Shown here in pieces: positions 18,678 through 27,884 of a stretch of DNA of 64,000 bases. The notes below the pieces were generated by a model. That model was not told the origin of the DNA. It ran no database searches and saw nothing but the letters and a program-made list of their open reading frames with translations. Positions within the stretch are counted from its first letter, which is position 1, and each line of letters opens with the position of its first letter. The stretch comes from Pectobacterium betavasculorum (GTDB lineage Bacteria; Pseudomonadota; Gammaproteobacteria; Enterobacterales; Enterobacteriaceae): positions 930,001 through 994,000 of the forward strand of contig NZ_JQHM01000001.1 of assembly GCF_000749845.1 (NCBI RefSeq), given 5' to 3'. The position numbers were made by a program, and so were the translations under genes.

Positions 18678-19514
18678 TTAACGTAACTCGCTAACCTTGA
18701 CGTGATCCATGTCACCGAAAACCTGATTCTCGCCAACCATGCCCCAGATAAAGGTGTAGCGTCTGGTGCCAACACCGGAATGAATCGACCAGCTCGGTGA
18801 AATCACCGCCTGCTCGTTTTTTATCACTATGTGACGGGTTTCCTGCGGTTGCCCCATCATGTGAAAAACGGCCGTTTCCTCGTCCATATCAAAATAGAAA
18901 TAGACTTCCATCCGGCGCTCATGCGTATGACAAGGCATGGTGTTCCACAGACTGCCTTCCGCCAGCTTGGTCAATCCCATGGTGAGCTGGCAGGTCGGCA
19001 ATACATCGGGAACAATGTATTTATTAATGGTGCGACGATTACAACTGGCATCTTCTCCCACGGTTTGTGGCGAAGCGTCAGCTTGGGTAATCTTGCGGGT
19101 TGGGTACGTTGTATGTGCAGGTGCGCTGTTGTAGTAGAACTTGGCTGGGTTAGCCGCATCGGCGCTGGAAAACTGTACATCTTTCATGCCCATACCAACA
19201 TAGATTGCTTCTTCATTATCCACGTCATAGGGTTCGCCATCGACAGTCACAATACCCGCGCCGCCTATGTTGATGGCTCCGAGTTCGCGACGTTCCAGGA
19301 AATAGCTGACGCCAAGTTGTTTACCCACCTCACCGCCAATCGTTACAGCGCTGTGCACAGGCATGATGCCACCGACGATGATTCGGTCGATGTGGCTATA
19401 GGTCATCGTGTAGGCATCGGCAGAAAAAATCTGCTCGATCAGGAATTCGCGACGCAAGCCGGCGGTATCCAACTGCTTCGCGTGATCACTGTGAATGCTT
19501 TGACGAACTTGCAT
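18678..19514 (-). CDS. kduI: 4-deoxy-L-threo-5-hexulose-uronate ketol-isomerase
   Basis: 278 residues, the usual KduI length. It isomerises 5-keto-4-deoxyuronate (DKI) to DKII in the cytoplasm. The zinc-binding cupin motif [14 protein letters not shown] (His, His, Glu) is intact in the second half. It is the first gene of kduI-kduD, divergent from kdgF, with a KdgR-like box in the shared intergenic region. Confidence 0.96.
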   Translation of the reverse strand: MQVRQSIHSDHAKQLDTAGLRREFLIEQIFSADAYTMTYSHIDRIIVGGIMPVHSAVTIGGEVGKQLGVSYFLERRELGAINIGGAGIVTVDGEPYDVDNEEAIYVGMGMKDVQFSSADAANPAKFYYNSAPAHTTYPTRKITQADASPQTVGEDASCNRRTINKYIVPDVLPTCQLTMGLTKLAEGSLWNTMPCHTHERRMEVYFYFDMDEETAVFHMMGQPQETRHIVIKNEQAVISPSWSIHSGVGTRRYTFIWGMVGENQVFGDMDHVKVSELR

Positions 19515-19662
19515 TGCTTAGCCTCTCTTTAATCATTCCTGGTGAAAGCGCCGGGCGAAACAGATGATGTTGCGTGGCAGTGACAATGTCACCTGTTCCT
19601 CAACTTGCCCGGTTCTTTCTTGTTATGCGGGATGATAGTTTGGATGGGATGTGAATTCAATA

Positions 19663-19684
19663 AAAATGAAATAATGTTTTATTT
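19663..19684. promoter_or_regulatory. KdgR box between kduI and kdgF
   Basis: Read leftward, AATAAAACATTATTTCATTT is very close to the classical KdgR sequence AATAAAACATTGTTTCATTT. It lies midway between the divergent kduI and kdgF starts, about 155 bp from each, and may control both. The rest of the 324-bp gap holds nothing else I can name. Confidence 0.85.
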
Positions 19685-19838
19685 ATTTCTTGAGGGCCGT
19701 CATGGTTTTGCTTATTTTATGTTTCTTCTGATACTGATGTAGCTAAAATGTCGCAATCCATAGTCATACACTCGTTGTCGTTCACGATTCGTTGACGCAA
19801 TAGAAGGTATGGGCAATAAAAGCGTTAGAGGAGAGATG

Positions 19839-20171
19839 ATGAGAAGATACTTTATTGATGATGTAACGCCGTGGGAAGAGCTGGGCGGTGGCATTAAACG
19901 TAAAATCATGACCTGGAGCGATGAACTGATGATGGTTTACGTGCACTTTGATAAAGGTGCGATTGGTACGCCGCACTTCCATGAGATTCACGATCAAATT
20001 GCTTATGTTGCTGCTGGCAGTTTTGAAGTCGTAATCGAAGGTGAGAAACGTATCCTGAAAACGGGCGACGCCTATCTGGCGGTGAAACACGAGATGCATG
20101 GCGTGGTTTCGCTGGAGGATGGAAGCGTGCTGATTGATACTTTCTCGCCTAAGCGCGCTGATTTCCTGTAA
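19839..20171 (+). CDS. kdgF: Unsaturated-uronate ring-opening cupin KdgF
   Basis: About 110 residues from the second of two tandem ATGs (19836, 19839); AGAGGAG gives the better spacing to 19839. It is a single small cupin with the metal motif HFHEIHDQ and downstream H of KHEMHGV. KdgF proteins speed conversion of 4,5-unsaturated galacturonate to the linear ketonised form that feeds KduI. It is divergent from kduI-kduD and completes the pathway. Confidence 0.92.
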   Translation: MRRYFIDDVTPWEELGGGIKRKIMTWSDELMMVYVHFDKGAIGTPHFHEIHDQIAYVAAGSFEVVIEGEKRILKTGDAYLAVKHEMHGVVSLEDGSVLIDTFSPKRADFL

Positions 20172-20175
20172 TTCC

Positions 20176-20212
20176 TCAAAGCGTGGTCGTTCTGGTCGTC
20201 GGCCACGCTTTC
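20176..20212. terminator. Hairpin between kdgF and hxpB
   Basis: AAAGCGTGG and CCACGCTTT form a 9-bp stem 7 bp past the kdgF stop, in a convergent intergenic gap. The T-run is short. Confidence 0.65.
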
Positions 20213-20259
20213 GTCATATCCCGCGCCATCTGTTTTTCTACTCTTCTACGTCTTTATTC

Positions 20260-20925
20260 CTACACCAAATGCTCAGCGGTCAGTTGATTTAGTGAGTCCA
20301 ACTTATAGTCAGCTAACGCCCAGCGTGCATCAGTGCGAAACTCTGCCTGTGGAATAACGATGGATCGCATGCGTGCTGCTTTGGTTGCGATCATGCCATT
20401 CACTGAATCTTCCAGCGTAACGCACTGCGCAGGAGGAACGCCTAGCCCGTTTGCTGCATTCAAATACACTTCGGGGTGAGGTTTACTGTACGGCAGTGTT
20501 TCGGCTGACATCAGGACATCAAAGTAGTGTTCCAGATTAAACATACGCAGCACCCGCTGCTGCATATGCAGCGGTGAAGCAGAAGCCAGTCCAATTTTGA
20601 GATTCTGTTCACGACACAGTTGCAGTGCATGCTCGACGCCAGGCAGAAGAGGGCGCTGTTCGGCAACGAGTTCGATAGCACGATCGATAATGCGCCGGAC
20701 AACCTCATTGCGATCTGGGGTTGCCCAGGGAGCATGTTGATACCAGAGATCGACAACCATATCGATGCGTAAACCCAGGGTATCTTTCATTGCGTGTCGG
20801 AGCGAAATATCTACGCCCAGTGAGGCGATAACCTCCAACTCGGCCTGATCCCACAATGGCTCAGAGTCGATCAGCAGCCCATCCATATCGAAAATTGCCG
20901 CGCTTATAGAAGAATCAAAGGACAT
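20260..20925 (-). CDS. hxpB: HAD-family hexitol/2-deoxyglucose-6-phosphate phosphatase
   Basis: 221 residues, close to E. coli HxpB (YniC). The HAD motif I is DMDGLLID near residue 14, motif II SAS (GLASASPL), motif III lysine KPHPEVY and motif IV EDSVNG. It dephosphorylates small sugar phosphates such as 2-deoxyglucose-6-phosphate and hexitol phosphates in the cytoplasm. It is divergent from yniB, as in E. coli; in E. coli its other neighbour is ydjM, displaced here by the pectin genes. Confidence 0.93.
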   Translation of the reverse strand: MSFDSSISAAIFDMDGLLIDSEPLWDQAELEVIASLGVDISLRHAMKDTLGLRIDMVVDLWYQHAPWATPDRNEVVRRIIDRAIELVAEQRPLLPGVEHALQLCREQNLKIGLASASPLHMQQRVLRMFNLEHYFDVLMSAETLPYSKPHPEVYLNAANGLGVPPAQCVTLEDSVNGMIATKAARMRSIVIPQAEFRTDARWALADYKLDSLNQLTAEHLV

Positions 20926-21156
20926 ACCACTCGCTCCCTCAGCAAAGGAAAATAAAGTTTAATGGTAAACTATACCTTAAATAAGTCGAGTGGCGGCCAA
21001 CACAGGTAGCGTGAAGTAAGGCGAAGATAACGTTGCTACTGTGGCTAATCAGGCGGTGTGGGAGATAAAGTGTTGACTGTGCGTAAACATACAGTAGGCT
21101 ACCCGTCGTACTAAAACGATACATTACCAATGTTGCGTCGCTAAGAAGGGGTTCTC

Positions 21157-21705
21157 ATGACGTATCAACAGGCTGGCCGTATTGCCGTAGTGAAACGTAT
21201 TGCTGGATGGATCATTTTTATTCCTGCGCTGGTTTCAACTTTCGTCTCGCTGGCTAACTATCTCTACGCTTACACCCAGAAAAAACAGGGTATCGATGCT
21301 GTTCTTCTGGATTTTGTGCATCTGATGGTTGATATGGTGCGCTTTAATACGTCTTTCCTGAACATTTTTTGGTACAACTCGCCAGTACCGGATTTTACGC
21401 GTTTCTTCAGCGCGGCGACGCTGATGTTTTGGCTGATCTACATCCTGATTTTTATTGGCCTGGCGTTACAAGTTTCGGGTGCTCGGATGTCTCGTCAGGC
21501 GAAATCTATTCGGGAAGGTATTGAAGATCAACTGATTTTGGAAAAAATGAAAGGCGATGCTGGGAACTCTCGCGAAACACTGGAATCACGTGTTGTTGTT
21601 CCTGGTCACACGATTTTTGTACAATTTTTTCCGCTTTACATCCTGCCGGTGATTATCGCAGGCGCTGGCTACATGGTATTACGCCTGCTAGGGTTGCCAG
21701 TCTGA
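21157..21705 (+). CDS. yniB: YniB family inner-membrane protein
   Basis: 182 residues, with membrane segments near residues 15-40, 85-110 and 155-178. It matches the uncharacterised enterobacterial YniB family, and the position between hxpB and yniA is the E. coli order. No function is known and no catalytic motif is visible. Confidence 0.88.
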   Translation: MTYQQAGRIAVVKRIAGWIIFIPALVSTFVSLANYLYAYTQKKQGIDAVLLDFVHLMVDMVRFNTSFLNIFWYNSPVPDFTRFFSAATLMFWLIYILIFIGLALQVSGARMSRQAKSIREGIEDQLILEKMKGDAGNSRETLESRVVVPGHTIFVQFFPLYILPVIIAGAGYMVLRLLGLPV

Positions 21706-21710
21706 GTGAT

Positions 21711-21736
21711 GGTCTGGCGCAACTTTTGCGCCAGAC
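21711..21736. terminator. Terminator between convergent yniB and yniA
   Basis: GTCTGGCGCAA and TTGCGCCAGAC form an 11-bp stem. The T/A flanks are modest, but the location right after yniB supports termination. Confidence 0.7.
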
Positions 21737-21794
21737 GCAAAAATACCTTTCTTACCGTAGACTATATTTCCCGCCTGAGAGCGAATGCCTCACC

Positions 21795-22655
21795 TTAAGC
21801 CAAAAGTTGCCGCTCAATGAGCTGCTGTGCCTCAACGATATGCTTGCCGCCGAAAAGATTGGCGCGGTTAAGCAGATAGTAAATCTGATAAATGGGTTGG
21901 CGCTCAATAAAGCCTTTCTCCAGCGGCCACACACTCTGGTAACCATCATAAATCTGCGCGGGTAGCGATGGATAGCGTGGCAGCATGGCCAAATCACACT
22001 CTCTATCGCCCCAATAGCAGGCCGGATCGAACAGATAACCCCCATCTTGGCTATTCGCACAGTTATCCGGCCACAGGTCACCGTGCAAAAGTGACGGCTG
22101 AGGCTGATGCCCGGCAAGACGTTCATCGACGCGGGCGATCAGCGTTTCAATGTGGCCAAAGTGCATTCCCTTTTCTGCCGCTAGCTGTAATTGCCACCCG
22201 ATTCGCTGTTCGGCAAAAAAGGTTGCCCAGCGTCGCTGCCAGCTATTTGGCTGCGGCGTTGTTGAGAGGTCGTTATCGAAATCCAGCCCAAATTGCGGCT
22301 GATCGCTCCATTGATGCAGACGAGCTAACTGTTCACCCAAACACCAGGCACTGTGGGCATCCAACGGTTTGATGGGGAGATATTGCAGAAGCAGGAAGCT
22401 GTAATCGCGTGAACTACCGACACCATAAACCTTGGGCACGCGAACCGTATTACTGCGGCTCAGTAAGTGAAGCTGATCGGCTTCAGCCGTGAATTTAGCC
22501 AACATTTCACGACTATCGCATTTTACGAAGATGTCATGTTCGCCGTAGCGGACGTACCAGGCTGGGTGTATTTCACCGCCGGGTAGTTCGCGGTGTTCCT
22601 GAATATCCGCAGTACCGTGATGCTCTTCCAAAAGTCGGCTGATAGCTTGCCACAT
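21795..22655 (-). CDS. yniA: Fructosamine kinase family protein
   Basis: 286 residues, fructosamine/ketosamine-3-kinase family. The phosphotransferase catalytic loop HGDLWPDN and metal-binding DPACYWGDRE are clear. Members phosphorylate sugar-amine adducts and thereby help deglycate proteins or small molecules; the substrate of bacterial YniA is not firmly known. Immediately upstream (22656-22924) is non-coding and contains the inverted repeat listed next. Confidence 0.9.
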   Translation of the reverse strand: MWQAISRLLEEHHGTADIQEHRELPGGEIHPAWYVRYGEHDIFVKCDSREMLAKFTAEADQLHLLSRSNTVRVPKVYGVGSSRDYSFLLLQYLPIKPLDAHSAWCLGEQLARLHQWSDQPQFGLDFDNDLSTTPQPNSWQRRWATFFAEQRIGWQLQLAAEKGMHFGHIETLIARVDERLAGHQPQPSLLHGDLWPDNCANSQDGGYLFDPACYWGDRECDLAMLPRYPSLPAQIYDGYQSVWPLEKGFIERQPIYQIYYLLNRANLFGGKHIVEAQQLIERQLLA

Positions 22656-22865
22656 AAGGTCATCCTCCCGTTGATGTTGCCCGATACGATGCTGTTCACT
22701 GGGGTGATTCGTTTACGGTAACCCATTGAGCATAATAAAAATGGAATCTAGAGCACAGTGATACCGATAGGTGGAGATAGCGAGAAACAAGTATAGTCGG
22801 AATTAACAATAGCGGAGTTAGGATGATGCTCAATCCGTTAGATAAGGCAATGAAATAGTAGATTA

Positions 22866-22901
22866 ATGACGTAACCGACGGCTATTTTCCGGTTACGTCA
22901 T
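22866..22901 (-). terminator. Inverted repeat downstream of sitD
   Basis: ATGACGTAACCG and CGGTTACGTCAT form a 12-bp stem 24 bp past the sitD stop. No strong U-run; probable terminator of the sit operon. Confidence 0.6.
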
Positions 22902-22924
22902 GCTAAAAGACTGAGGGCGGGGGA

Positions 22925-23782
22925 TTAGAGCGCGTCGGTTATAGCCTGGGATGCCGCTTGGCGACGTTGTTTAAGCTGGTGGTAAGTCAACGCCAGCGTG
23001 AAGAACAATGCCTGAACGATGACGATACAAGGGCCGGTTGCGCCATCAATATAGAAACTGATCATAGTTCCGGCAATACAGGAAATGACGGAAACCAGCG
23101 TGGCGACAAGCACCATGCGCTCGAAACGTTTACAGACCATGAAGGCAATAATACCCGGTGCAATCAGCATCGCGATCACTAAAATAACACCGACGGCCTG
23201 CAAGGATGCGACGATGGTCATCGCCAGCAGGCTCAGCAGCCCATAGTGCAGCAGCTTAACGGGCAGGCCAATGACGCGGGCATGATTGGGATCGAAGCAG
23301 TACAGCATGAAGTCTCGACGTTTTAACAAGATGATGGCCAGCGTCACCCCAGCAATCAGCAATATTTGCGTCAGTTCTTGCTGAGTGATGCCCAGCACGT
23401 TACCAAACAGAATATGGTTTAGATGCTGATCGGTATCGATGCGCGCAAACATGACGAGCCCCAGCGCAAACATGCCGGAAAAGATGATCCCCATTACGGT
23501 GTCTTCTTTGACCCGACTGTGTTCTTTCACGTACCCCGTCGCTACCGCACAAAAAATACCGGAAATGAAAGCGCCGATCACTAACGGGATCCCCAGTAAG
23601 AACGCGACAACGATACCGGGCAACACAGCATGAGAAATGGCATCGCCCATTAGCGACCAGCCTTTCAACACCAGATAGCATGACAGCACCGCACAAACCG
23701 TTCCCGTTACCACAGCGGCAAGTAGCGCACGCTGCATGAATGGGTAGGACAGGGGATCAATTAGCCAGCTAATGAGCGTCAT
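22925..23782 (-). CDS. sitD: Iron/manganese ABC transporter permease
   Basis: 285 residues, ABC-3 (zinc/manganese) permease family with about eight hydrophobic segments and the conserved LKGWSLMGDAISHAVLPG stretch. It forms the inner-membrane channel with the paralogous SitC, whose stop its start overlaps by 4 bp. SitABCD/YfeABCD systems import Mn(II) and Fe(II). Confidence 0.92.
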   Translation of the reverse strand: MTLISWLIDPLSYPFMQRALLAAVVTGTVCAVLSCYLVLKGWSLMGDAISHAVLPGIVVAFLLGIPLVIGAFISGIFCAVATGYVKEHSRVKEDTVMGIIFSGMFALGLVMFARIDTDQHLNHILFGNVLGITQQELTQILLIAGVTLAIILLKRRDFMLYCFDPNHARVIGLPVKLLHYGLLSLLAMTIVASLQAVGVILVIAMLIAPGIIAFMVCKRFERMVLVATLVSVISCIAGTMISFYIDGATGPCIVIVQALFFTLALTYHQLKQRRQAASQAITDAL

Positions 23783-24642
23783 AATGCATCTCCTGATTGA
23801 TCGCGTAACCGCAGACGGCGCGATGCGAGTAATCCGTGTTTAGGTGCAAAAACAAACGCTAACAGGAAGACGACGGTTTGCAATGTGACAATCACGCCGC
23901 CGGTGGCACCATCAAGGAAGAAGCTCAGATACGCGCCTACCGCGCTGGTGATCGCGCCGAGTGCAATAGAAATCACAACCAGACGACCAAAACGGTCGGT
24001 GAGCAGGTAGGCCGTAGCACCCGGCGTAATCACCATCGCGATGACCAAAATCGCCCCGACGGTTTGCAGCGCCGCAACAGTACAGGCACTCAGCAGCGTA
24101 AAAAACAGAATTTTCAGCTTCAGTGGAGAAAGACCAATCGAGCGGGCGTGGTTCTCATCAAAGAACACCGCCAGCAGATCTTTCCACAGCAGGCAGAGAA
24201 TCACGAACGTGACGCCAATAATGATTTCAACTTGTAGGACATCTTCGTCGGCGATGCCCAAAATATTGCCGAAAATGATGGACTGCACGTTAACCGAGGT
24301 CGGATTGAGTGAAATAATCAGCAAGCCTACGGCGAAAAACGTTGAGAAAATAAAACCGATAATCGCATCTTCGCGTAATCGGGTAATGTGACGGATTAAG
24401 GTCATTGCCAGCGCAGCGAGCATGCCGGTAAAAAACGCACCAGCGGCATAGGGCAGGCCCAACGCATAGGCACCTGCAACGCCGGGTACGACCGAGTGGG
24501 AGAGTGCATCGCCCATCAACGACCAGCCTTTCAGCATCAGGTAGGCAGAAAGAAAGGCACATACGCCGCCGACTATCGCGCTGACCCAAATCGCTTTGAC
24601 CATGTAGTTATAGCTGAATGGCTGCAACAGGATATCAATCAT
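23779..24642 (-). CDS. sitC: Iron/manganese ABC transporter permease
   Basis: 287 residues, the same ABC-3 family as SitD and plainly its paralogue (LKGWSLMGDALSHSVVPGVA). It overlaps sitB by one base and sitD by four, so the four genes are tightly coupled. The conserved His in DENHARSIGL faces the metal pathway in relatives. Confidence 0.92.
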   Translation of the reverse strand: MIDILLQPFSYNYMVKAIWVSAIVGGVCAFLSAYLMLKGWSLMGDALSHSVVPGVAGAYALGLPYAAGAFFTGMLAALAMTLIRHITRLREDAIIGFIFSTFFAVGLLIISLNPTSVNVQSIIFGNILGIADEDVLQVEIIIGVTFVILCLLWKDLLAVFFDENHARSIGLSPLKLKILFFTLLSACTVAALQTVGAILVIAMVITPGATAYLLTDRFGRLVVISIALGAITSAVGAYLSFFLDGATGGVIVTLQTVVFLLAFVFAPKHGLLASRRLRLRDQSGDAL

Positions 24643-25532
24643 CAGGGCTGTTTCTCCTCCGGTATCACGCGGGACGCAGGAGGGTCGCTCTTGGTCGAAC
24701 CATAAAACACTGCCGGACGCTCATCATCTGTCAATACCGTCACAGAGCGGACATCGTCGTCATCATGAAGATGAGAGCCCCCGAGATTAATGTGTCGCAG
24801 AACGCCGCCGAACGTCTTCTCCAAATTACTTTGGGTAAAGGTGCTGTGCGTCGGCCCTGCGGCTAAAACAGTGCGATTGACTAAAATGACGTTGTCACAA
24901 AACTCAGGAACGCTACCGAGGTTATGGGTGGCGACCAGAATCAGATGTCCCTCATCGCGCAAGGTGCGAAGCAAATCGATAATAGCGTTCTCGGTTTTGA
25001 CGTCAACACCAGTAAAAGGCTCATCCAGCAGTAAAACGCTGCCCTGTTGAGCCAGCGCCCGTGCCAGAAAAACGCGCTTTTTCTGGCCGCCGGACAGTTC
25101 ACCGATCTGGCGATGTTGCAGCGACGAAAGCCCGACACGCTCCAACGACTCCGCCACAATTGCGCGGTCTTGTTTACTAGGGATGCGCAGGAAGTTCATT
25201 TTTCCATAGCGACCCATCATGACCACGTCGGAAACCAAAACGGGGAAGTTCCAGTCCACGTCTTCTGTTTGAGGAACATAGGCAACCAGATTCTGTTTTA
25301 GCGCCTGATAGATCGGTTGCTGATTGAGCTGTACCTGCCCTGAGGTTGGCTTGACCAACCCCATGATGCTTTTGAACAACGTCGACTTTCCGCTGCCGTT
25401 TACGCCAACCAGGGCGCAAATCGTACCGCCAGTCAGAGAAAATGAGGCATGGCGAATGGCCTGATGCCCGTTGCTGTAAGTAACCGAAACATCATTGACT
25501 TCTAATGACTGTACTGCTCGATCACTACTCAT
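24642..25532 (-). CDS. sitB: Iron/manganese ABC transporter ATPase
   Basis: 296 residues. Walker [10 protein letters not shown], signature LSGGQKKR, Walker [13 protein letters not shown]. The C-terminal tail contains a His/Asp run ([10 protein letters not shown]) that might sense or bind metal. It overlaps sitA by four bases. It energises SitCD. Confidence 0.93.
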   Translation of the reverse strand: MSSDRAVQSLEVNDVSVTYSNGHQAIRHASFSLTGGTICALVGVNGSGKSTLFKSIMGLVKPTSGQVQLNQQPIYQALKQNLVAYVPQTEDVDWNFPVLVSDVVMMGRYGKMNFLRIPSKQDRAIVAESLERVGLSSLQHRQIGELSGGQKKRVFLARALAQQGSVLLLDEPFTGVDVKTENAIIDLLRTLRDEGHLILVATHNLGSVPEFCDNVILVNRTVLAAGPTHSTFTQSNLEKTFGGVLRHINLGGSHLHDDDDVRSVTVLTDDERPAVFYGSTKSDPPASRVIPEEKQP

Positions 25533-26443
25533 TGATTAAATCCTTTAGCGATGGTTTCCACCGTCACTTGTAACAGATCGATATAGGTCGGCACCGGGCC
25601 TTTTTCTGTAGACAGCGAATCAACATACAGCACGCCGCCATATTTCGCCCCCGTTTCTTTGCTGACCTGTTTTGCTGGCTTATCGGAAATCGTACTCTCG
25701 CTGAATACCACTGGGATAGCCTTTTCACGCACAGTGTCAATCACTCGGCGTACCTGCTGCGGTGAACCTTGCTCATCGGCATTGATGGGCCAGAGATACA
25801 CTTCGTTGAACTGATAATCCTTTGCCAGATAGCTGAATGCACCTTCACTGGTGACTAACCAACGTTGCTGCTCTGGGATACGGGCGAGACGTTCACGCAG
25901 CGGTGCGTCGAGAGCCTTAATTTTTTCCGCATAAGCTTTCGCATTACGGTTGTATGTCTCTGCATTGGCGGGATCGGCTTGAACCAGACCTTTACGGATA
26001 TTTTCAATATAGATTAATGCGTTGGAAGGCGACATCCAGGCATGCGGGTTAGGGTTGCCATTATAGGCACCTTCACGGATAGGAAGCGGTGTGATGCCTT
26101 CCGTAACCACAACGGCAGGTACGTTTTTCACGTTCTCGAAAAAGCGCGTAAACCAGCGTTCGAGATTCATACCATTCCACAGTACCAGTTGCGCAGACTG
26201 TGTCTTCACAATATCACGTGGTGTTGGCTGATAGTCATGAATCTCTGCACCCGGTTTGGTGATGGACTCGACTGTTGCAGCATCGCCTGCAATATTCTGT
26301 GCGATATCCTGAATGATGGTAAAGGTGGTGATGACTTTAAGCTTTTCTGCTGCTTGAACGGATGTACTGGCTAAAAACAGTAAGGCGCACGGCAGCGCGA
26401 TGCGGCAGAACAGAGCAGGTAAACGGGCGTGAAAACCAATCAT
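25529..26443 (-). CDS. sitA: Periplasmic iron/manganese-binding protein
   Basis: 304 residues, signal peptide ending VQAA (about residue 32). It is a cluster A-I metal-binding protein; the expected ligands are His in EIHDYQPT, His in NPHAWMSP, Glu in TSEGAFSYL and Asp in YVDSLS. It is the first gene of sitABCD, with a Fur-like operator just upstream. Confidence 0.93.
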   Translation of the reverse strand: MIGFHARLPALFCRIALPCALLFLASTSVQAAEKLKVITTFTIIQDIAQNIAGDAATVESITKPGAEIHDYQPTPRDIVKTQSAQLVLWNGMNLERWFTRFFENVKNVPAVVVTEGITPLPIREGAYNGNPNPHAWMSPSNALIYIENIRKGLVQADPANAETYNRNAKAYAEKIKALDAPLRERLARIPEQQRWLVTSEGAFSYLAKDYQFNEVYLWPINADEQGSPQQVRRVIDTVREKAIPVVFSESTISDKPAKQVSKETGAKYGGVLYVDSLSTEKGPVPTYIDLLQVTVETIAKGFNQ

Positions 26444-26477
26444 ACAGATATCCTTACAAACCGTGAAAGTGTTACTT

Positions 26478-26499
26478 GAGAATAATTATCAATATCATT
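26478..26499. promoter_or_regulatory. Fur-like box upstream of sitA
   Basis: AGAATAATTATCAATATCAT resembles the 19-bp Fur consensus (GATAATGATAATCATTATC), with repeated ATAAT/ATCAT units. It is 35-56 bp upstream of the sitA start. A MntR site could coexist but was not recognised. Confidence 0.7.
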
Positions 26500-26853
26500 T
26501 AAGTCAAGGGGCAGAGAAGAGCGAGGAATTAATAGTGGAAGGTGTCTTATGACACAAGAAATCACTGTTCGCAGGCCCGTTGCACGAGCTTGCGCGGGTA
26601 AGGAACGCATCATGCCCCTTTGGTAACATAAATGTTGCTTTAATTTAAAGAATCGTACTTAAGGTTACAACGAAAGTCTAACGGTAATGGTGGGGAATTG
26701 TCGCGCAACTATACATAGCCATACATATGGTGAAATTTACGCCAAAAAGCGTGAAAAATCCGATATAACCTTAAAAAAATTGTGATGGCTGCCGATAAAC
26801 CATAAAGAATGTGAGAGATGTCTCTATTTTATACAAAAGGATTGTAAGTGATA
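26500..26853. other. AT-rich intergenic region upstream of the 31-aa ORF
   Basis: No long ORF. GTGTC-TTAT-GACAC (26542-26555) is a short perfect hairpin. The rest is AT-rich with no recognisable element. Confidence 0.4.
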
Positions 26854-26949
26854 TGAGCACAAAATCAGAACGACGTTGGAAGTTGGCAAGTTTGGTTTTA
26901 TTGACTTTTTTGGTGATACTATTAGTACTGTTAGTTCAAACAAGTTAAT
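26854..26949 (+). CDS. Uncharacterised 31-residue single-span membrane protein
   Basis: ATG to TAA gives 31 residues: a charged, basic N-terminus (MSTKSERRWK), then a near-continuous hydrophobic stretch of about 17 residues rich in Leu/Val (SLVLLTFLVILLVLLV) and a short QTS tail. That is the form of a small N-in inner-membrane protein. AAAGGA lies about 12 bases upstream, slightly long. In E. coli the yobF-cspC neighbourhood carries yebO and mgrB; this is neither by sequence. Not recognised. Confidence 0.55.
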
Positions 26950-27388
26950 TTCCAAGGTAATAAACGGTTAGGTTATAAATAATTTCTATTATGTAATGTA
27001 TTAATGCAAAAGATATCGATAGCATAAAAATGACAATCGATTTTAAACATTGATATAAGTGTCGCCAATGTCTTGCACGCTTTTCGTTAATGGTCAATAT
27101 CTTTTCATATACGAAAGCTAATTATAGTTTTTTGTTATGATTGCATGGTTTTTTGCTTGAATTGCGACAGTTGTCGCGTATTTATTACATAATAGAATTC
27201 GAAATAGGCTTATTGCTTAGCACCAGAAGGTACGTGCGAATATAGGTGTCAGGCTGCATTATCGTGTATTAATGAACCATTGGTGACGTGAATTTGTGCG
27301 GCACATCCACGACTGATAAAAAAGCCCTTGCCATCGTTTACAGAGTGTGTAATAACGCTTCTGGGTAAAACGAGGTACAGTTCTGTAT
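26950..27388. other. Long AT-rich leader region of yobF-cspC
   Basis: 439 bp without an ORF. GCGACA-GT-TGTCGC (27164-27177) is a short palindrome that could be an operator. A long cold-shock-type 5' UTR would be typical for csp genes, but no cold box was identified with confidence. Confidence 0.4.
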
Positions 27389-27505
27389 ATGAATGGCATT
27401 TTCAGTAAAGAAGACTTAAGTACAACCTTTAGCGTTGCATGTTGCTTCTCTGCCGATCCTTATCTTAGTGCCTCAAGCAGTAACGACTTTGGTTTGTCTG
27501 TATAA
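27389..27505 (+). CDS. yobF: YobF-like small protein (DUF2627)
   Basis: 38 residues. Conserved spots with E. coli YobF (47 aa) are GIFSKE-LS near the start, FSADPY in the middle and ASSSN after it; the C-terminal third differs and it is about nine residues shorter. As in E. coli it sits immediately upstream of cspC (41 bp), and the two are probably one transcript. The function is unknown; E. coli YobF accumulates under stress. The start context is weak (GAGGTACAG upstream). Confidence 0.8.
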   Translation: MNGIFSKEDLSTTFSVACCFSADPYLSASSSNDFGLSV

Positions 27506-27546
27506 CGCCTTCTTGGCGGTTTAAACAATTAAAGGAAATATTTGAA

Positions 27547-27756
27547 ATGGCAAAGATTAAAGGTCAGGTTAAGTGGTTCAACGAGTCTAAAGGCTTTGGT
27601 TTCATCACTCCTGCTGACGGCAGCAAAGATGTATTCGTACACTTCTCTGCAATTCAAGGCAACGGCTTCAAAACTCTGGCTGAAGGCCAGAACGTAGAAT
27701 TCGAAATTCAGGATGGCCAGAAAGGTCCTTCCGCAGTAAACGTCACTGCGCTGTAA
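27547..27756 (+). CDS. cspC: Cold-shock-like RNA chaperone CspC
   Basis: 69 residues, a single cold-shock domain with RNP1 KGFGFI and RNP2 VFVHF. It is almost identical to E. coli CspC (starts [10 protein letters not shown], where CspE has MSKIKGNVKW; ends [10 protein letters not shown]). CspC is expressed constitutively, binds single-stranded RNA and affects stability of stress mRNAs such as rpoS. AAGGAAA precedes the start and a terminator follows. Confidence 0.97.
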   Translation: MAKIKGQVKWFNESKGFGFITPADGSKDVFVHFSAIQGNGFKTLAEGQNVEFEIQDGQKGPSAVNVTAL

Positions 27757-27772
27757 TTTTACAGCTCTGTTG

Positions 27773-27801
27773 CAAAACCCGCCATGGTGCGGGTTTTTTG
27801 T
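27773..27801 (+). terminator. Rho-independent terminator of cspC
   Basis: AAAACCCGC-CATGGT-GCGGGTTTTTT, 17 bp past the cspC stop. Confidence 0.93.
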
Positions 27802-27884
27802 TGTCTGCGTTTTATCTGCACCCGTAATACTTTTATCTATACCCGTAATGCAATGAAGACATTTTTAATGAGGAAAATGTGCCG

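Noticed and set aside
18831-19532. 233-codon rightward frame
   Set aside because: Antisense to kduI, which has intact zinc ligands and operon context.
26575-26625. Possible small RNA with CCCG...CGGG hairpin
   Set aside because: The stem has mismatches, no terminator T-run and no promoter could be identified.
27820-27860. Tandem ACCCGTAAT motifs upstream of rlmA
   Set aside because: Probably fragments of the dispersed repeat end; too short to list as a copy.
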